This document shows, piece by piece, positions 10,412-18,744 of a DNA stretch of 64,000 nt. Source of the DNA: CBDATB01 sp965199745 (GTDB taxonomy: Bacteria; Bacteroidota; Bacteroidia; Cytophagales; Flammeovirgaceae); NCBI GenBank assembly GCA_965199745.1, contig CBDATB010000010.1, positions 1 through 64,000 on the forward strand, written 5' to 3'. Position numbers and translations under genes: made by a program. How positions within the stretch are numbered: position 1 is the first letter of the stretch; each line of letters opens with the position of its first letter. The notes under the pieces are model-generated. The model was not told the DNA's origin and did not search any database. It worked only from the letters and a program-made list of their open reading frames with translations.

Positions 10412-11059
10412 ATGTACACAGGTCTTTTACATACCCACAAGCTTGTGGTTGTTGTATTCCTTCTCATCTACTTTATTAAAACTACACTGCTTTTATTTAA
10501 TAAAAACAATCTATTTACACTATTTAGTAAAAAAATTAAGATTGTAGAGATGGGTGTTAGTGCTTTATTTTTGCTCACAGGACTGGTTATGCTGTTTTCT
10601 ATGGCTAAAATTACCGCTTTCCAAATTATTAAAATCATTCTTGTTTTCAGTGCTATACCGCTGGCAGTGGTAGGGTTTAAGAGGATGAATAAAGCCTTGG
10701 CACTGCTTTCTTTTTTGTTTATTATTGCTGCCTACGGTTTGGCTGAAATGAGCAAAAAAGCTCTCATTAGCAAAGAGCCTATCGCCGAAAATATTATCAC
10801 CGACATAAATGATAAAGATTACAATATAATCGCTCATGGTAAAGCGATTTATCAAATACAGTGTGTTATTTGCCATGGTAAAAAGGGTAATCAAAAAATT
10901 GCTGGTGCTAAAGATCTTACTATGAGTCAAAAACGAGAATCTGAAATTAAAAAATTACTAAAAAACGGAAAGAATAGTATGCCTTCATACAAAAAAGTAT
11001 TTAACGAACAGGAAATGGAGGCAATTACAGCCTATGTACTTACCTTAAAAAAAAGCTGA
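10412..11059 (+). CDS. SirB-like membrane domain fused to a c-type cytochrome
   Basis: 215 residues. Roughly the first 115 form four hydrophobic helices that begin with a conserved-looking HTHKL segment, as in SirB-family membrane proteins. The remainder is a small monohaem cytochrome c domain with CVICH (CxxCH haem attachment, near residue 150) and a distal Met candidate in NSMPSYK. The cytochrome domain should face the periplasm while the helices anchor it in the inner membrane. A role in electron transfer is implied; the redox partner is unknown. It has its own consensus promoter and no co-oriented partner close by. Confidence 0.75.
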   Translation: MYTGLLHTHKLVVVVFLLIYFIKTTLLLFNKNNLFTLFSKKIKIVEMGVSALFLLTGLVMLFSMAKITAFQIIKIILVFSAIPLAVVGFKRMNKALALLSFLFIIAAYGLAEMSKKALISKEPIAENIITDINDKDYNIIAHGKAIYQIQCVICHGKKGNQKIAGAKDLTMSQKRESEIKKLLKNGKNSMPSYKKVFNEQEMEAITAYVLTLKKS

Positions 11060-11247
11060 CAACAATCAATAACGAATTATAAACTACTAATCATCTGACT
11101 TTTATTTTTTTATATTTTTTTCTTTCCGGCTACTAATGCGAGCCAAGGCATGAATTGAAAAAATAGCCTTACATCACTCAAAAACGCACATTTTTTTAAT
11201 GGTTTGTTCGCATTACTAACTATTTTAATTGTTAAATATTCTTTATC

Positions 11248-12225
11248 ATGAAATCGATACAATTTAGAGAAGCCTTACGCCAAGCTATGTCTGAAGAAAT
11301 GCGTCGAGATAAAAAAGTATTTCTGATGGGTGAGGAAGTAGCAGAATATAACGGGGCTTATAAAGTAAGCCAGGGGATGCTAGATGAATTTGGCTTCAAA
11401 CGAATTATTGACACACCTATCGCCGAATTGGGTTTTACTGGCATAGGTATCGGTGCGGCAATAAATGGTCTGCGTCCCATTGTAGAATTTATGACTTTTA
11501 ATTTCTCACTTGTCGCCATTGATCAGATTATTAACAGTGCAGCAAAAATGATGTCCATGTCGGGCGGGCAATACGCTGTACCTATTGTATTTAGAGGACC
11601 TACGGGCAATGCCGGACAACTTAGCTCACAGCACTCGCAGAATTTCGATAGCTGGTATGCCAACTGCCCCGGACTGAAAGTAGTTGTACCTTCCAATCCT
11701 TATGATGCAAAAGGACTACTAAAATCTTCCATACGCGACGATGATCCAGTAATTTTTATGGAGTCAGAGCTTATGTATGCTGATAAAGGGGTAGTACCTA
11801 GCGAAGAATATTTAATTCCAATAGGCGTAGCCGACTTAGTCAGAGAAGGCAAAGACCTTAGCATCGTCTCTTTTGGGAAGATGATGAAGGTAGCTATCGA
11901 AACTGCTCAAGAGCTTTCTAAACAAGGCATTGAAGCAGACATAATCGACTTGAGGAGTATCAGACCTATCGACTATGCAAGAGTAGTTAAATCTGTCAAA
12001 AAAACTAATCGGCTGGTTATCATAGAAGAATCCTGGCCACTTGGGGCTATTTCTTCTGAACTGACCTATCATATCCAAAGACACGCCTTCGATTACTTAG
12101 ATGCACCTATTAGGCGAGTTAACAATTTAGATGTTCCAATGCCGTACGCCCCGACCCTAATCCAAGAGATACTCCCAAATACCAAGCGCGCAATGCAGGC
12201 AGCAAAAGATGTACTATATGCTTAA
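11248..12225 (+). CDS. pdhB: Pyruvate dehydrogenase E1 component, beta subunit
   Basis: 325 residues, typical for the beta chain of 2-oxoacid dehydrogenase E1 (pyrimidine-binding transketolase fold plus C-terminal transketolase domain). Visible family signatures are REALRQAMSEEMRRD at the N-terminus, the segment from MGEEVAEYNGAYKVSQGM, FRGPTGNAGQLSSQHSQ and PNTKRAMQAAKDVLY at the end. With the alpha chain, which is not in this window, it binds thiamine diphosphate and decarboxylates pyruvate for acetyl-CoA formation in the cytoplasm. Branched-chain E1 beta is a close relative, but the sequence reads as the pyruvate form. The methyltransferase 60 bases downstream is co-oriented. Confidence 0.93.
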   Translation: MKSIQFREALRQAMSEEMRRDKKVFLMGEEVAEYNGAYKVSQGMLDEFGFKRIIDTPIAELGFTGIGIGAAINGLRPIVEFMTFNFSLVAIDQIINSAAKMMSMSGGQYAVPIVFRGPTGNAGQLSSQHSQNFDSWYANCPGLKVVVPSNPYDAKGLLKSSIRDDDPVIFMESELMYADKGVVPSEEYLIPIGVADLVREGKDLSIVSFGKMMKVAIETAQELSKQGIEADIIDLRSIRPIDYARVVKSVKKTNRLVIIEESWPLGAISSELTYHIQRHAFDYLDAPIRRVNNLDVPMPYAPTLIQEILPNTKRAMQAAKDVLYA

Positions 12226-12285
12226 ATCAATTATTGGTTAAAAGTGAAGTATCATCATATTTTTAGCTAATAAAAAAGTAAATGT

Positions 12286-13134
12286 ATGAATTATGAAAGC
12301 AATCCTAAAAGCATCAAGTATCATGTAAAGAAGTATTTATACAGGCATCGGAAGAGATTTAGCGAGAAAAAAATTATTGATCTGCCTACAGGTAATGGCA
12401 CTACTTGCCAAATCATCCAAGACATTGGATCCATTCCACTTCCTTTCGATTTGTTTACGGAATATTTTAAAATAAAAAGTCTTTCTTGCCAGCGGGCAAA
12501 TATTATTTCGGGTATTCCATTAGATAGTGCAACTGCCGATATGGTCATCTGCCAGGAGGGCATAGAACATTTCTCAGACCAATACAAGGCATTCAAGGAA
12601 TTCAACAGAGTGTTGAAAGAAAAAGGAGTTCTGTTATTAACAACCCCTAATTACTCTAACCTTCGGGCTAAGCTCAGCTATCTGCTCACAGAAAGTGAGC
12701 GTTTCAACGACATTATGCCTCCCAATGAAATTGACAGTGTGTGGATGTCGAACCAAAAAATTATTAAAGAGATTTATTTTGGGCATATTTTTTTGATCGG
12801 TATTCAAAAATTGAGGGTGTTAGCCAAATTGGCGGGCTTTAAAATCAGTCGCATTCAGTTTGTACGCGCTAAGTCCACGGCTACTTTATTGCTACCTGTC
12901 TTTTATCCATTTATTTTTTTGTCTAGTTGGTTCACCTACAGAAAAAATATCAAACGACACAAAGGAGTTAATGACAAAAAGATAAGAAAAATCTACCAAG
13001 AAATATTCCGGCTGGCAGTCAATCCGAAAATTTTAATAGACAGCCACCTAATGGTAGAGTTTGAGAAAGAAATGGACTATGCAGAGGTAGCAAGTAGTTT
13101 ATCAGACGAGGAGAAAGATTTTGGGATTACCTAA
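12286..13134 (+). CDS. Class I SAM-dependent methyltransferase
   Basis: 282 residues with a type-11 methyltransferase core: motif I-like DLPTGNGTTC (residues about 30-40), ADMVICQEGIEHF in the motif IV region and LLLTTPNYSNLRAK after it. The C-terminal third has a hydrophobic stretch (LLLPVFYPFIFLSSWF) that may contact the membrane or a lipid substrate. The substrate cannot be named; similar proteins act on quinones, lipids or glycans. A terminator-like hairpin follows directly. Confidence 0.75.
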   Translation: MNYESNPKSIKYHVKKYLYRHRKRFSEKKIIDLPTGNGTTCQIIQDIGSIPLPFDLFTEYFKIKSLSCQRANIISGIPLDSATADMVICQEGIEHFSDQYKAFKEFNRVLKEKGVLLLTTPNYSNLRAKLSYLLTESERFNDIMPPNEIDSVWMSNQKIIKEIYFGHIFLIGIQKLRVLAKLAGFKISRIQFVRAKSTATLLLPVFYPFIFLSSWFTYRKNIKRHKGVNDKKIRKIYQEIFRLAVNPKILIDSHLMVEFEKEMDYAEVASSLSDEEKDFGIT

Positions 13135-13138
13135 AAAG

Positions 13139-13180
13139 AAAAAACCGCTAGAAGGGTAATTTTCAGGCGGCTTTTTTTAG
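13139..13180 (+). terminator. Imperfect rho-independent terminator after the methyltransferase
   Basis: An A-rich run and CCGCT pair with AGGCGG followed by a run of seven T, with one bulged base in the stem. It sits between convergent genes. The loop is long, so efficiency is uncertain. Confidence 0.5.
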
Positions 13181-13222
13181 TACATACCGTGCAATTAGCA
13201 CAATACAGAATATTAGAGAATT

Positions 13223-13627
13223 TTATTTTTTCTCTCTTCTGAATAAGTACCTAGTAATAAAAATACCAACCCCAGAGGCAGCTCCTCCCGTGCCACCTAT
13301 GGTAGCTCCAGCTGTTCCTCCTGAATATACCCCAGTGCTTGTATGAGTTAGCTCCCAGCCTTGATCACCCAATTCAGAGATCTTTTCCGATACTAGCTTG
13401 TCATTCTTTCTAATATTGCCAAAGTTGATACCTGTCAAACTGAAGAAGTTTTTCATTTTGACCTCATCAGTATTACCCTTCGGGTCAGTTGTAATCATAC
13501 GAGATCGTCCAAGACCTCCAGCAATTACAGATTCTATAGTAGTCACCTGTTTAAATTCATACTTTTGCGCTATTAGACAATAGCCAGAGGATAACAAAAG
13601 TAAGAGCAGCACACTAAATTTTTTCAT
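13223..13627 (-). CDS. Small secreted DUF4177-like protein
   Basis: 134 residues with a clear signal peptide (LLLLLLSSGYCLIAQ) and a short alpha/beta domain whose end, ISELGDQGWELTH, resembles the DUF4177 motif for small proteins of unknown function. A glycine-rich, probably membrane-inserting segment (GGTAGATIGGTGGAASGVG) and a basic tail follow. It is the last gene of a minus-strand group headed by the LptF/G-type permease. No function can be assigned. Confidence 0.6.
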   Translation of the reverse strand: MKKFSVLLLLLLSSGYCLIAQKYEFKQVTTIESVIAGGLGRSRMITTDPKGNTDEVKMKNFFSLTGINFGNIRKNDKLVSEKISELGDQGWELTHTSTGVYSGGTAGATIGGTGGAASGVGIFITRYLFRREKK

Positions 13628-13657
13628 AACAATAAATTAAGCTGAATTAAAAAAGGA

Positions 13658-13792
13658 CTAAATTAATTGAATAATAGATAAGACAAACAGAAAGATAATC
13701 ACGACAAAAATTATATCTTTAATACTTTGGAAGATGGCACAAAATATCATTTTTGTCTTTGGTATATTGTTCAAGTTATGATTTTCATTCAT
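13658..13792 (-). CDS. Possible 44-residue single-span membrane protein
   Basis: A short frame beginning MNENHNLNNIPKTK, followed by one strongly hydrophobic segment (FVVIIFLFVLSII) and a TAG stop. It fills the gap between two co-oriented genes. A polar head with a single membrane helix is what a real mini-protein would look like, but no homologue is recognised and no strong ribosome-binding site is visible. Confidence 0.35.
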   Translation of the reverse strand: MNENHNLNNIPKTKMIFCAIFQSIKDIIFVVIIFLFVLSIIQLI

Positions 13793-13826
13793 ATAGATGT
13801 TTATTATTCACGTATAAACAAGCACT

Positions 13827-14744
13827 TTATTTTACAATAAAATATGCGCTGCCTATCTTTTTTCCTTCGCAGTAAATCTCCACCTTGTGTTGTCCCTTTT
13901 TAAATTCACTTCCTTTGAGGTACTGAAAATTAATCTGCTGTTGAGAGTTGTCAAATAAAATATCTTGCTTTAAAGAAAAGAAGAGTTTTTCGTCTTTATA
14001 GTTAAAAGTTTTGGAGCCAGATGCAGCTTGGTATAATACTGACCCTTCAGGTTCAATAATACGCAAAATTATTTCTTTAGTACCTACTTCAGCCAAAGGA
14101 TTGTCGCTAAGGGTAAAATGGACTAATAAGGTAGACAAATGCCGTACTCTAAACTCATCGCCCGTTCTCTGTTTTCTATTATTGCTGACGGCCGTAAATC
14201 TAATATTATTTGCTTCAAGCAAGCCTGCTGTATGCACTTTGCTGTTCAATTCTTTCTGGTCGTACTTCAACTGACTAATAGTGGTATTCAATTCGTTGCG
14301 TTCTTCTTTCAGGTCTATCACTTCGGTCAGTAGCTCTTTATTAACTCCTTTGAGTCGTACAATTTCTTGATCTTTTCTTTGTAGTAAGTACTCATAAGCC
14401 TCAATTTTATCTTTAATATCATCATAGCGTTCTGTGGCGAGATCTTTTGAAGTTTTTAAGGCTTGCTTGTCTTTTTCCAGTTGGTTTTGTACTGTCAACA
14501 AGGAATCGATATCTCCTCCTAGGGACTCGATTTCGACGATTTTTTTTTGTAGCTGCCCCGATATAGAGTCTAGTTTAGTATAAGTAGCAAATATTTCTAA
14601 CTGCTTCAAGTGATTGATTTCTTCATAGTCTTTCTGTTTTTCTTTATACATATAAAACTGCACCACGTTGAGGGCTGCTAATAGCACGCTAATGCCCATA
14701 AAAATTTTATTGGTATATTTAGCTTTCTTAGCAATTTTCTTCAT
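13827..14744 (-). CDS. Membrane-anchored coiled-coil protein of unknown function
   Basis: 305 residues from the preferred start (MKKIAKKAKY); an in-frame ATG 30 bases upstream lacks the usual basic start. One N-terminal membrane helix (IFMGISVLLAALNVVQFYMY) is followed by a long coiled coil of about 130 residues rich in Lys, Glu and Leu (DKIEAYEYLLQRKDQEIVRL). A C-terminal beta-rich domain ends in KVEIYCEGKKIGSAYFIVK. It is 52 bases downstream of the LptF/G-type permease and probably co-transcribed, which hints at an envelope role. Automated annotation may call such proteins SMC-like because of the coiled coil, but there is no ATPase. Confidence 0.6.
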   Translation of the reverse strand: MKKIAKKAKYTNKIFMGISVLLAALNVVQFYMYKEKQKDYEEINHLKQLEIFATYTKLDSISGQLQKKIVEIESLGGDIDSLLTVQNQLEKDKQALKTSKDLATERYDDIKDKIEAYEYLLQRKDQEIVRLKGVNKELLTEVIDLKEERNELNTTISQLKYDQKELNSKVHTAGLLEANNIRFTAVSNNRKQRTGDEFRVRHLSTLLVHFTLSDNPLAEVGTKEIILRIIEPEGSVLYQAASGSKTFNYKDEKLFFSLKQDILFDNSQQQINFQYLKGSEFKKGQHKVEIYCEGKKIGSAYFIVK

Positions 14745-14795
14745 GTTGTGGCTTTTTTGATTAAATATTAACAACGATAATTTTAATTACAAACG

Positions 14796-15872
14796 TCATT
14801 TTGTTGTATAAAAATACATAGTTAGTACTACCACCGAGAAGGTAACATTTGGTATCCAAGCAGTAATTGAAGGGTGTAGAGAACCCGCCACCGCTATACT
14901 TCTGCTCATGATGGCAAATAAGATATAAATAAAAGCAAACAAAAATCCTATAGCAATTTGGAAACTCGTCCCTTGCCGAGATTTTTTTACTGCGACCATT
15001 ACACCCATAATTGTCAGTATAATTACAGCATAGGGATAGGCATAGCGCTCGTTGAGTTCGTGTAAAAACTGTTCTGTATTGCCAACACCTAAAGCTTGCT
15101 GTTCCTCAATATACGTATTCAACTCATCTATGTTTAAAGTTTCATGCAAATTATAATTATTATCAAAGTATTTTGGCGTTAAGCTGATATTGGTATCTAG
15201 TTTGTCAGCACTGAGGAAATGTTCATTTTTGCCGTCGAAAGTATAAACGCTGTAGACATCTAAATGCCACTTATTTTTCACCGTGTCCCATTGTATAAAA
15301 CGCGAACTAAGTTTTTCTACAAGATCTTTGTTTTTGAATTTTTCTAGCGTGAACTTATAACCTTTTTTTAGGCGATTATTATAGCTTTCTATGTAAACAT
15401 AGGTAGAGTCGCTAGTGCGGAAGTGGATATTTTTGTCGTTGTAGTAAAAAGGACGCTTGATGTAAGCAATTTCAAAAGCAACTTTCTTTTTGGCACTGTT
15501 GGGGGTAACCCAGCCGACCATCAAAAAAATCAAGATTGATAATAAAAGCGCACCCATCATATAAGGCATTAACAAGCGTTTGAGACTTACCCCTGATGTG
15601 AGCATGGCAGTTATTTCTGAATGCGCCGACAACCTTGCTGTAACAAATACGACTGTGATAAACACAGCTATCGGTCCTAAAGTACTCGCCATAAAAGGTA
15701 TATAATTCAAATAGTATTGGCTGACTACCTCTGCAAAAGACAAATTGTGCCTTAGAAAATCTTGAGTTTTTTCAGTGTAGTCTATCACAGAGATGACCAA
15801 AACCATAAGAAAAACAACGAAGAAGAAAGTATTTAGAAATTTTTTGAGAATATATTTGTCTAAAATTTTCAT
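14796..15872 (-). CDS. LptF/LptG family lipopolysaccharide export permease
   Basis: 358 residues of the YjgP/YjgQ family. The start MKILDKYILKKFL is the family hallmark. Three N-terminal helices, a periplasmic beta-rich domain (about residues 130-260) and three C-terminal helices follow, as in LptF and LptG. Together with LptB these permeases extract LPS from the inner membrane and feed it to the periplasmic bridge. LptF cannot be told from LptG here, and no second permease is in the window. It appears to head a minus-strand transcription unit running down to 13223. Confidence 0.88.
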   Translation of the reverse strand: MKILDKYILKKFLNTFFFVVFLMVLVISVIDYTEKTQDFLRHNLSFAEVVSQYYLNYIPFMASTLGPIAVFITVVFVTARLSAHSEITAMLTSGVSLKRLLMPYMMGALLLSILIFLMVGWVTPNSAKKKVAFEIAYIKRPFYYNDKNIHFRTSDSTYVYIESYNNRLKKGYKFTLEKFKNKDLVEKLSSRFIQWDTVKNKWHLDVYSVYTFDGKNEHFLSADKLDTNISLTPKYFDNNYNLHETLNIDELNTYIEEQQALGVGNTEQFLHELNERYAYPYAVIILTIMGVMVAVKKSRQGTSFQIAIGFLFAFIYILFAIMSRSIAVAGSLHPSITAWIPNVTFSVVVLTMYFYTTK

Positions 15873-15919
15873 GGATTATTTTTTTGATAATTAATTGCAA
15901 TAAGCTGCCAGGCTATTAT

Positions 15920-16150
15920 TTAGGGTCTGTTCTTGAGTACATCTCCTATTTGCTGCATAGTCTCATTATTTAGTTTTGGCAATACTCCTAACGCACCTAA
16001 GTTTTCTTCAAGCTATCATACTTTTGAAGCAGCTACTGTAACAGTACTCACATGATTATTTTTCATACATCAAGCAATTGCCAAACAAGGCAATGAAGTA
16101 TTGAGTTGTTTTGTTGTTGCCATGAGTTCTCCTGCTTTCGGTATTCTTTT
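15920..16150 (-). pseudogene. C-terminal remnant of an aldo/keto reductase
   Basis: Translating the minus strand in one frame gives ATTKQLNTSLPCLAIA, a stop, CMKNNHVSTVTVAASKV, two stops, then LEENLGALGVLPKLNNETM and a proper end, DVLKNRP. This is the well-known C-terminal end of NADPH-dependent aldo/keto reductases of the Kv-beta/YghZ type, where the interrupted residues would be Trp, Glu and Gln. The rest of the enzyme is gone. It marks decayed DNA next to the recombinase remnant. Confidence 0.7.
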
Positions 16151-16305
16151 CTTTGCACTGCGGCTTTTGCATAGTGGGTGGCACCAAATGATGCTGACGA
16201 AGTACTGTTTTTTTTAATACTCGAGTTCAAAATTATTAATTCTTAACGATTAATACTAATATTTAAGCATGCACTACAAAATATAATTTAGTTAAAATCT
16301 CCACC

Positions 16306-16880
16306 TTAACTATCAACTTTTTTCAGGACGAGACATTGAAAATATCCCAAATAAGTGTCGGCTGTCTTGATATTATCGCAGCCCAGACTTTCTTTAATAA
16401 ACTCACATGACAAACCCTTCATTTTAAGTCCTGTCGCATAAGAATGACGGGCAGTATGACTGGTGAGTTGGGTATTCAATTGAACTCATTGAGAATCCTT
16501 TTGAGCATTTTGTTGAAATAGTACACAGCATTTTTTACTTCCGTATAAAATTTTGCCTCATCACCTTCGGTTTTGATGAATAGAAAAAGATAATCAGTTT
16601 GGTTTTTCTCATTGGCATAAAAATCGATAATTATCTTCTGCATCTTTGCATGTATCTTGATGGTAAATCCCATTCCTGTCTTGCGGCGGATACAGCAAAA
16701 TATGACATTACTGACATTTTCGAGTTTGAACTAAGCTATATGAACAAAGTTTATCCCCTGGCATAAAAACTCAACAGGAAATAATTTTGCAAACGCCAAA
16801 GTAGGCTACCTTCTTCAAGCTCATAAATAAGAAGCCTTTCGGACATGTTCAAAGCGTGGAAATATCCTTGCCAAAAGGTA
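16306..16880 (-). pseudogene. Degraded tyrosine recombinase (phage/transposon integrase)
   Basis: Minus-strand pieces in several frames line up with the Bacteroidota tyrosine recombinase family: YELEEGSLLWRLQNYFLLSFYARG, a frameshift, GINFVHIA, a stop, FKLENVSN...RRKTGMGFTIKI, NAVYYFNKMLKRILNE, another frameshift, then the catalytic LTSHTARHSYATGLK (Arg-His-x-x-Tyr/His box), FIKESLGCDN and the nucleophile segment TADTYLGYF. At least two frameshifts and one internal stop show it is inactive, and the N-terminal arm-binding domain is missing. It evidences a past integration next to hemF and a tRNA gene. Confidence 0.82.
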
Positions 16881-16944
16881 CTTGGCAAGCGGATAATTTT
16901 GTAACAAAAAATATAATCAACTGCTAAATACTTACAACAAAACT

Positions 16945-17850
16945 ATGATATTTAAAAAAAAAGTACAGCAAAGGTTGATGAAGTTGCAAGACGATATTTG
17001 CCAAAGTATTAGCACACTAGACGGCAAAGTAGATTTCGGGGAAGACCATTGGCAAAGAGAAGAAGGTGGCGGAGGACGATCGCGTGCCATGGAAGATGGA
17101 AGCATTTTTGAAAAAGGCGGTGTCAATTTTTCGGCAGTTCACGGTACTCCTCCTCCAAATATGCTAGAAGCCCTTGCCTTGCCCCAAGCCGATTTTTTTG
17201 CCACTGGAGTATCTATCGTCATACACCCCCGCAGCCCAATGGTGCCTATCATACACATGAATGTGCGTTATTTTGAGATGAGTAATGGCATTAGTTGGTT
17301 TGGCGGAGGCATTGACCTAACTCCGCATTATATCGACAAAGCTGACGCTAAATATTTCCACAGTCAGCTCAAAAATACCTGCGATAAGCACCACCCTACT
17401 TATTACCCTAAGTTCAAAGATTGGGCAGATGAGTATTTTTACATTAAGCATAGAAAAGAAAGTAGAGGTATTGGCGGTATTTTTTTCGATAGACTGCAAG
17501 AAAATAGTGATTTCAGTATAGAAGACAGGTTTGCCTTTATCGTAGATGTAGGTAAAACCTTTATTCCAGTATACACCCATTTGGTTGAGAAAAATAAAAA
17601 TATAAGTTACGGAGTAGAAGAAATAGCCTGGCAAAAATTCAGAAGAGGGCGTTATGTAGAGTTCAATCTGCTGTGGGACAAAGGCACTAAGTTCGGATTA
17701 TATACTAATGGACGGACAGAGTCTATTTTAATGAGTATGCCACCTTCAGCAATTTGGGCATACGATTTCAGTCCAAAACGCAACAGCAAAGAAGCAGAAA
17801 CCCTAGAACTACTCCAACAAAAGAACGATTTCTTAATGGATAATCCATAG
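16945..17850 (+). CDS. hemF: Oxygen-dependent coproporphyrinogen III oxidase
   Basis: 301 residues, the usual HemF size. Conserved segments include WQREEGGGGRSRAMEDG, EKGGVNFSAVHG, HPRSPMVPIIHMNVRYFE, WFGGGIDLTPHY, KHRKESRGIGGIFFD and the end motif FRRGRYVEFNLLWDKGTKFGL. The enzyme oxidatively decarboxylates coproporphyrinogen III to protoporphyrinogen IX in haem synthesis, using molecular oxygen, so the organism lives aerobically at least some of the time. It is intact although its immediate upstream side is occupied by a truncated integrase, so its promoter may be partly of foreign origin. Confidence 0.96.
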   Translation: MIFKKKVQQRLMKLQDDICQSISTLDGKVDFGEDHWQREEGGGGRSRAMEDGSIFEKGGVNFSAVHGTPPPNMLEALALPQADFFATGVSIVIHPRSPMVPIIHMNVRYFEMSNGISWFGGGIDLTPHYIDKADAKYFHSQLKNTCDKHHPTYYPKFKDWADEYFYIKHRKESRGIGGIFFDRLQENSDFSIEDRFAFIVDVGKTFIPVYTHLVEKNKNISYGVEEIAWQKFRRGRYVEFNLLWDKGTKFGLYTNGRTESILMSMPPSAIWAYDFSPKRNSKEAETLELLQQKNDFLMDNP

Positions 17851-17921
17851 TTAGCAATTAAAGTGTTTGTCTAATTAAAACCTATTACCTAGTTTTGTTT
17901 TTTGATTAGCAAGATATGCTA

Positions 17922-17995
17922 GGTCTCATAGCTCAGCTGGTTAGAGCACCTGACTCATAATCAGGGGGTCCGAGGTTCAAGCCCTCGTGGGACCA
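17922..17995 (+). tRNA. tRNA with CAU anticodon (elongator Met or Ile2)
   Basis: A full cloverleaf: acceptor GGTCTCA pairs with TGGGACC, D-arm with TAGCTCAGCTGGTTAGAGC, anticodon arm CTGACTCATAATCAG with CAT, T-arm CGAGGTTCAAGCCCTCG, discriminator A. CCA is not encoded. CAU serves initiator Met, elongator Met and lysidine-modified Ile2. The initiator features are absent; choosing between the other two needs a TilS identity check. The tRNA borders the accessory cassette that ends at 22455. Confidence 0.93.
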
Positions 17996-18094
17996 CTTTC
18001 ATAAATCGCAATGCTTTTATACTGACTATTTAAATTTAATAAAGCGAGCTGTAAAGTGTGCAGCCCGTGCCGGGATTGGATATAGTTTTAGAAC

Positions 18095-18684
18095 TTACCT
18101 AACGCGGCTCCTTTGACCAAGAAACAAAATTTCGGCATAGTGATGTCCAGTAGTGGACACCGAAATACCTTGCGGGTACTTAAGTTGTACCTTTATCGGC
18201 AGTTGTCCCTTGAGTACTATAGGGTTTTCAAGTTCAAAGCCGCTTCTTTGAATTTGTAGATCAGAATCCGGATCGCTGAACAGCATTGCTAAAGGCAGGT
18301 CTGTAAGGGTGCGATCCGCTTGGGATACTACGAGACTAGCATTACGCAACGCAGTGGAAACACTTGCACTTTTACGGGTATAGTTAAGATCGGCAGCATT
18401 TTTTTCGCTGCGTTTGTAGCATAGCCAACACTTACCCTCTCCACGATGAAATTGTTGTGTACGTCAAATTTATTACCGGAAAAACTTGATACACCATCTG
18501 CAAGAGTAGTGTTTTCAGTAAGCAGATCATTTATTCCGCCCTGTCCAGTGATTGTAACACGAAGGTAAGAAACAAAGTCTACCAATTTGATCTCTCCTTT
18601 TGTGATTTTTTCGGATGTAATCGGATCTAATTCTCCATGTTCTACGGAGATTTTCAATGCTTGTTTAGCTTTTGAAAGAGTCAT
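18095..18684 (-). pseudogene. Unrecognised protein, two frames joined at an A7 run
   Basis: Read on the minus strand, the frame beginning MTLSKAKQALKISVEHGE (18684) runs into an A7 run near 18400. There the reading continues in the -1 frame as NAADLNYTRKSASVSTALRN and ends with HHYAEILFLGQRSRVR at 18095, a joined product of about 196 residues. It is beta-rich, with no signal peptide or membrane segment. I do not recognise the family. The style (GFELENPIVLKGQLPIKVQL) recalls virion proteins or other ordered beta-sandwich proteins, but that is a weak impression. It may be a broken gene or one expressed by slippage on the A run. Confidence 0.5.
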
Positions 18685-18744
18685 TGTTTTATTATAATTT
18701 AAAGAATTAATAAGATTTTTAAATAAAAAAGTTCAAAGAATTTT

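Noticed and set aside
16867..16889. 8-bp inverted repeat CTTGCCAA/TTGGCAAG upstream of hemF as a regulatory hairpin
   Set aside because: It lies at the edge of the integrase remnant and nothing else supports a role; it may be residual coding sequence.
18395..18410. Canonical -1 programmed frameshift site in the split gene
   Set aside because: The zero-frame heptamer is G-AAA-AAA rather than a perfect X-XXY-YYZ site and I see no obvious stimulatory hairpin, so I do not call it as programmed, only as possible slippage.
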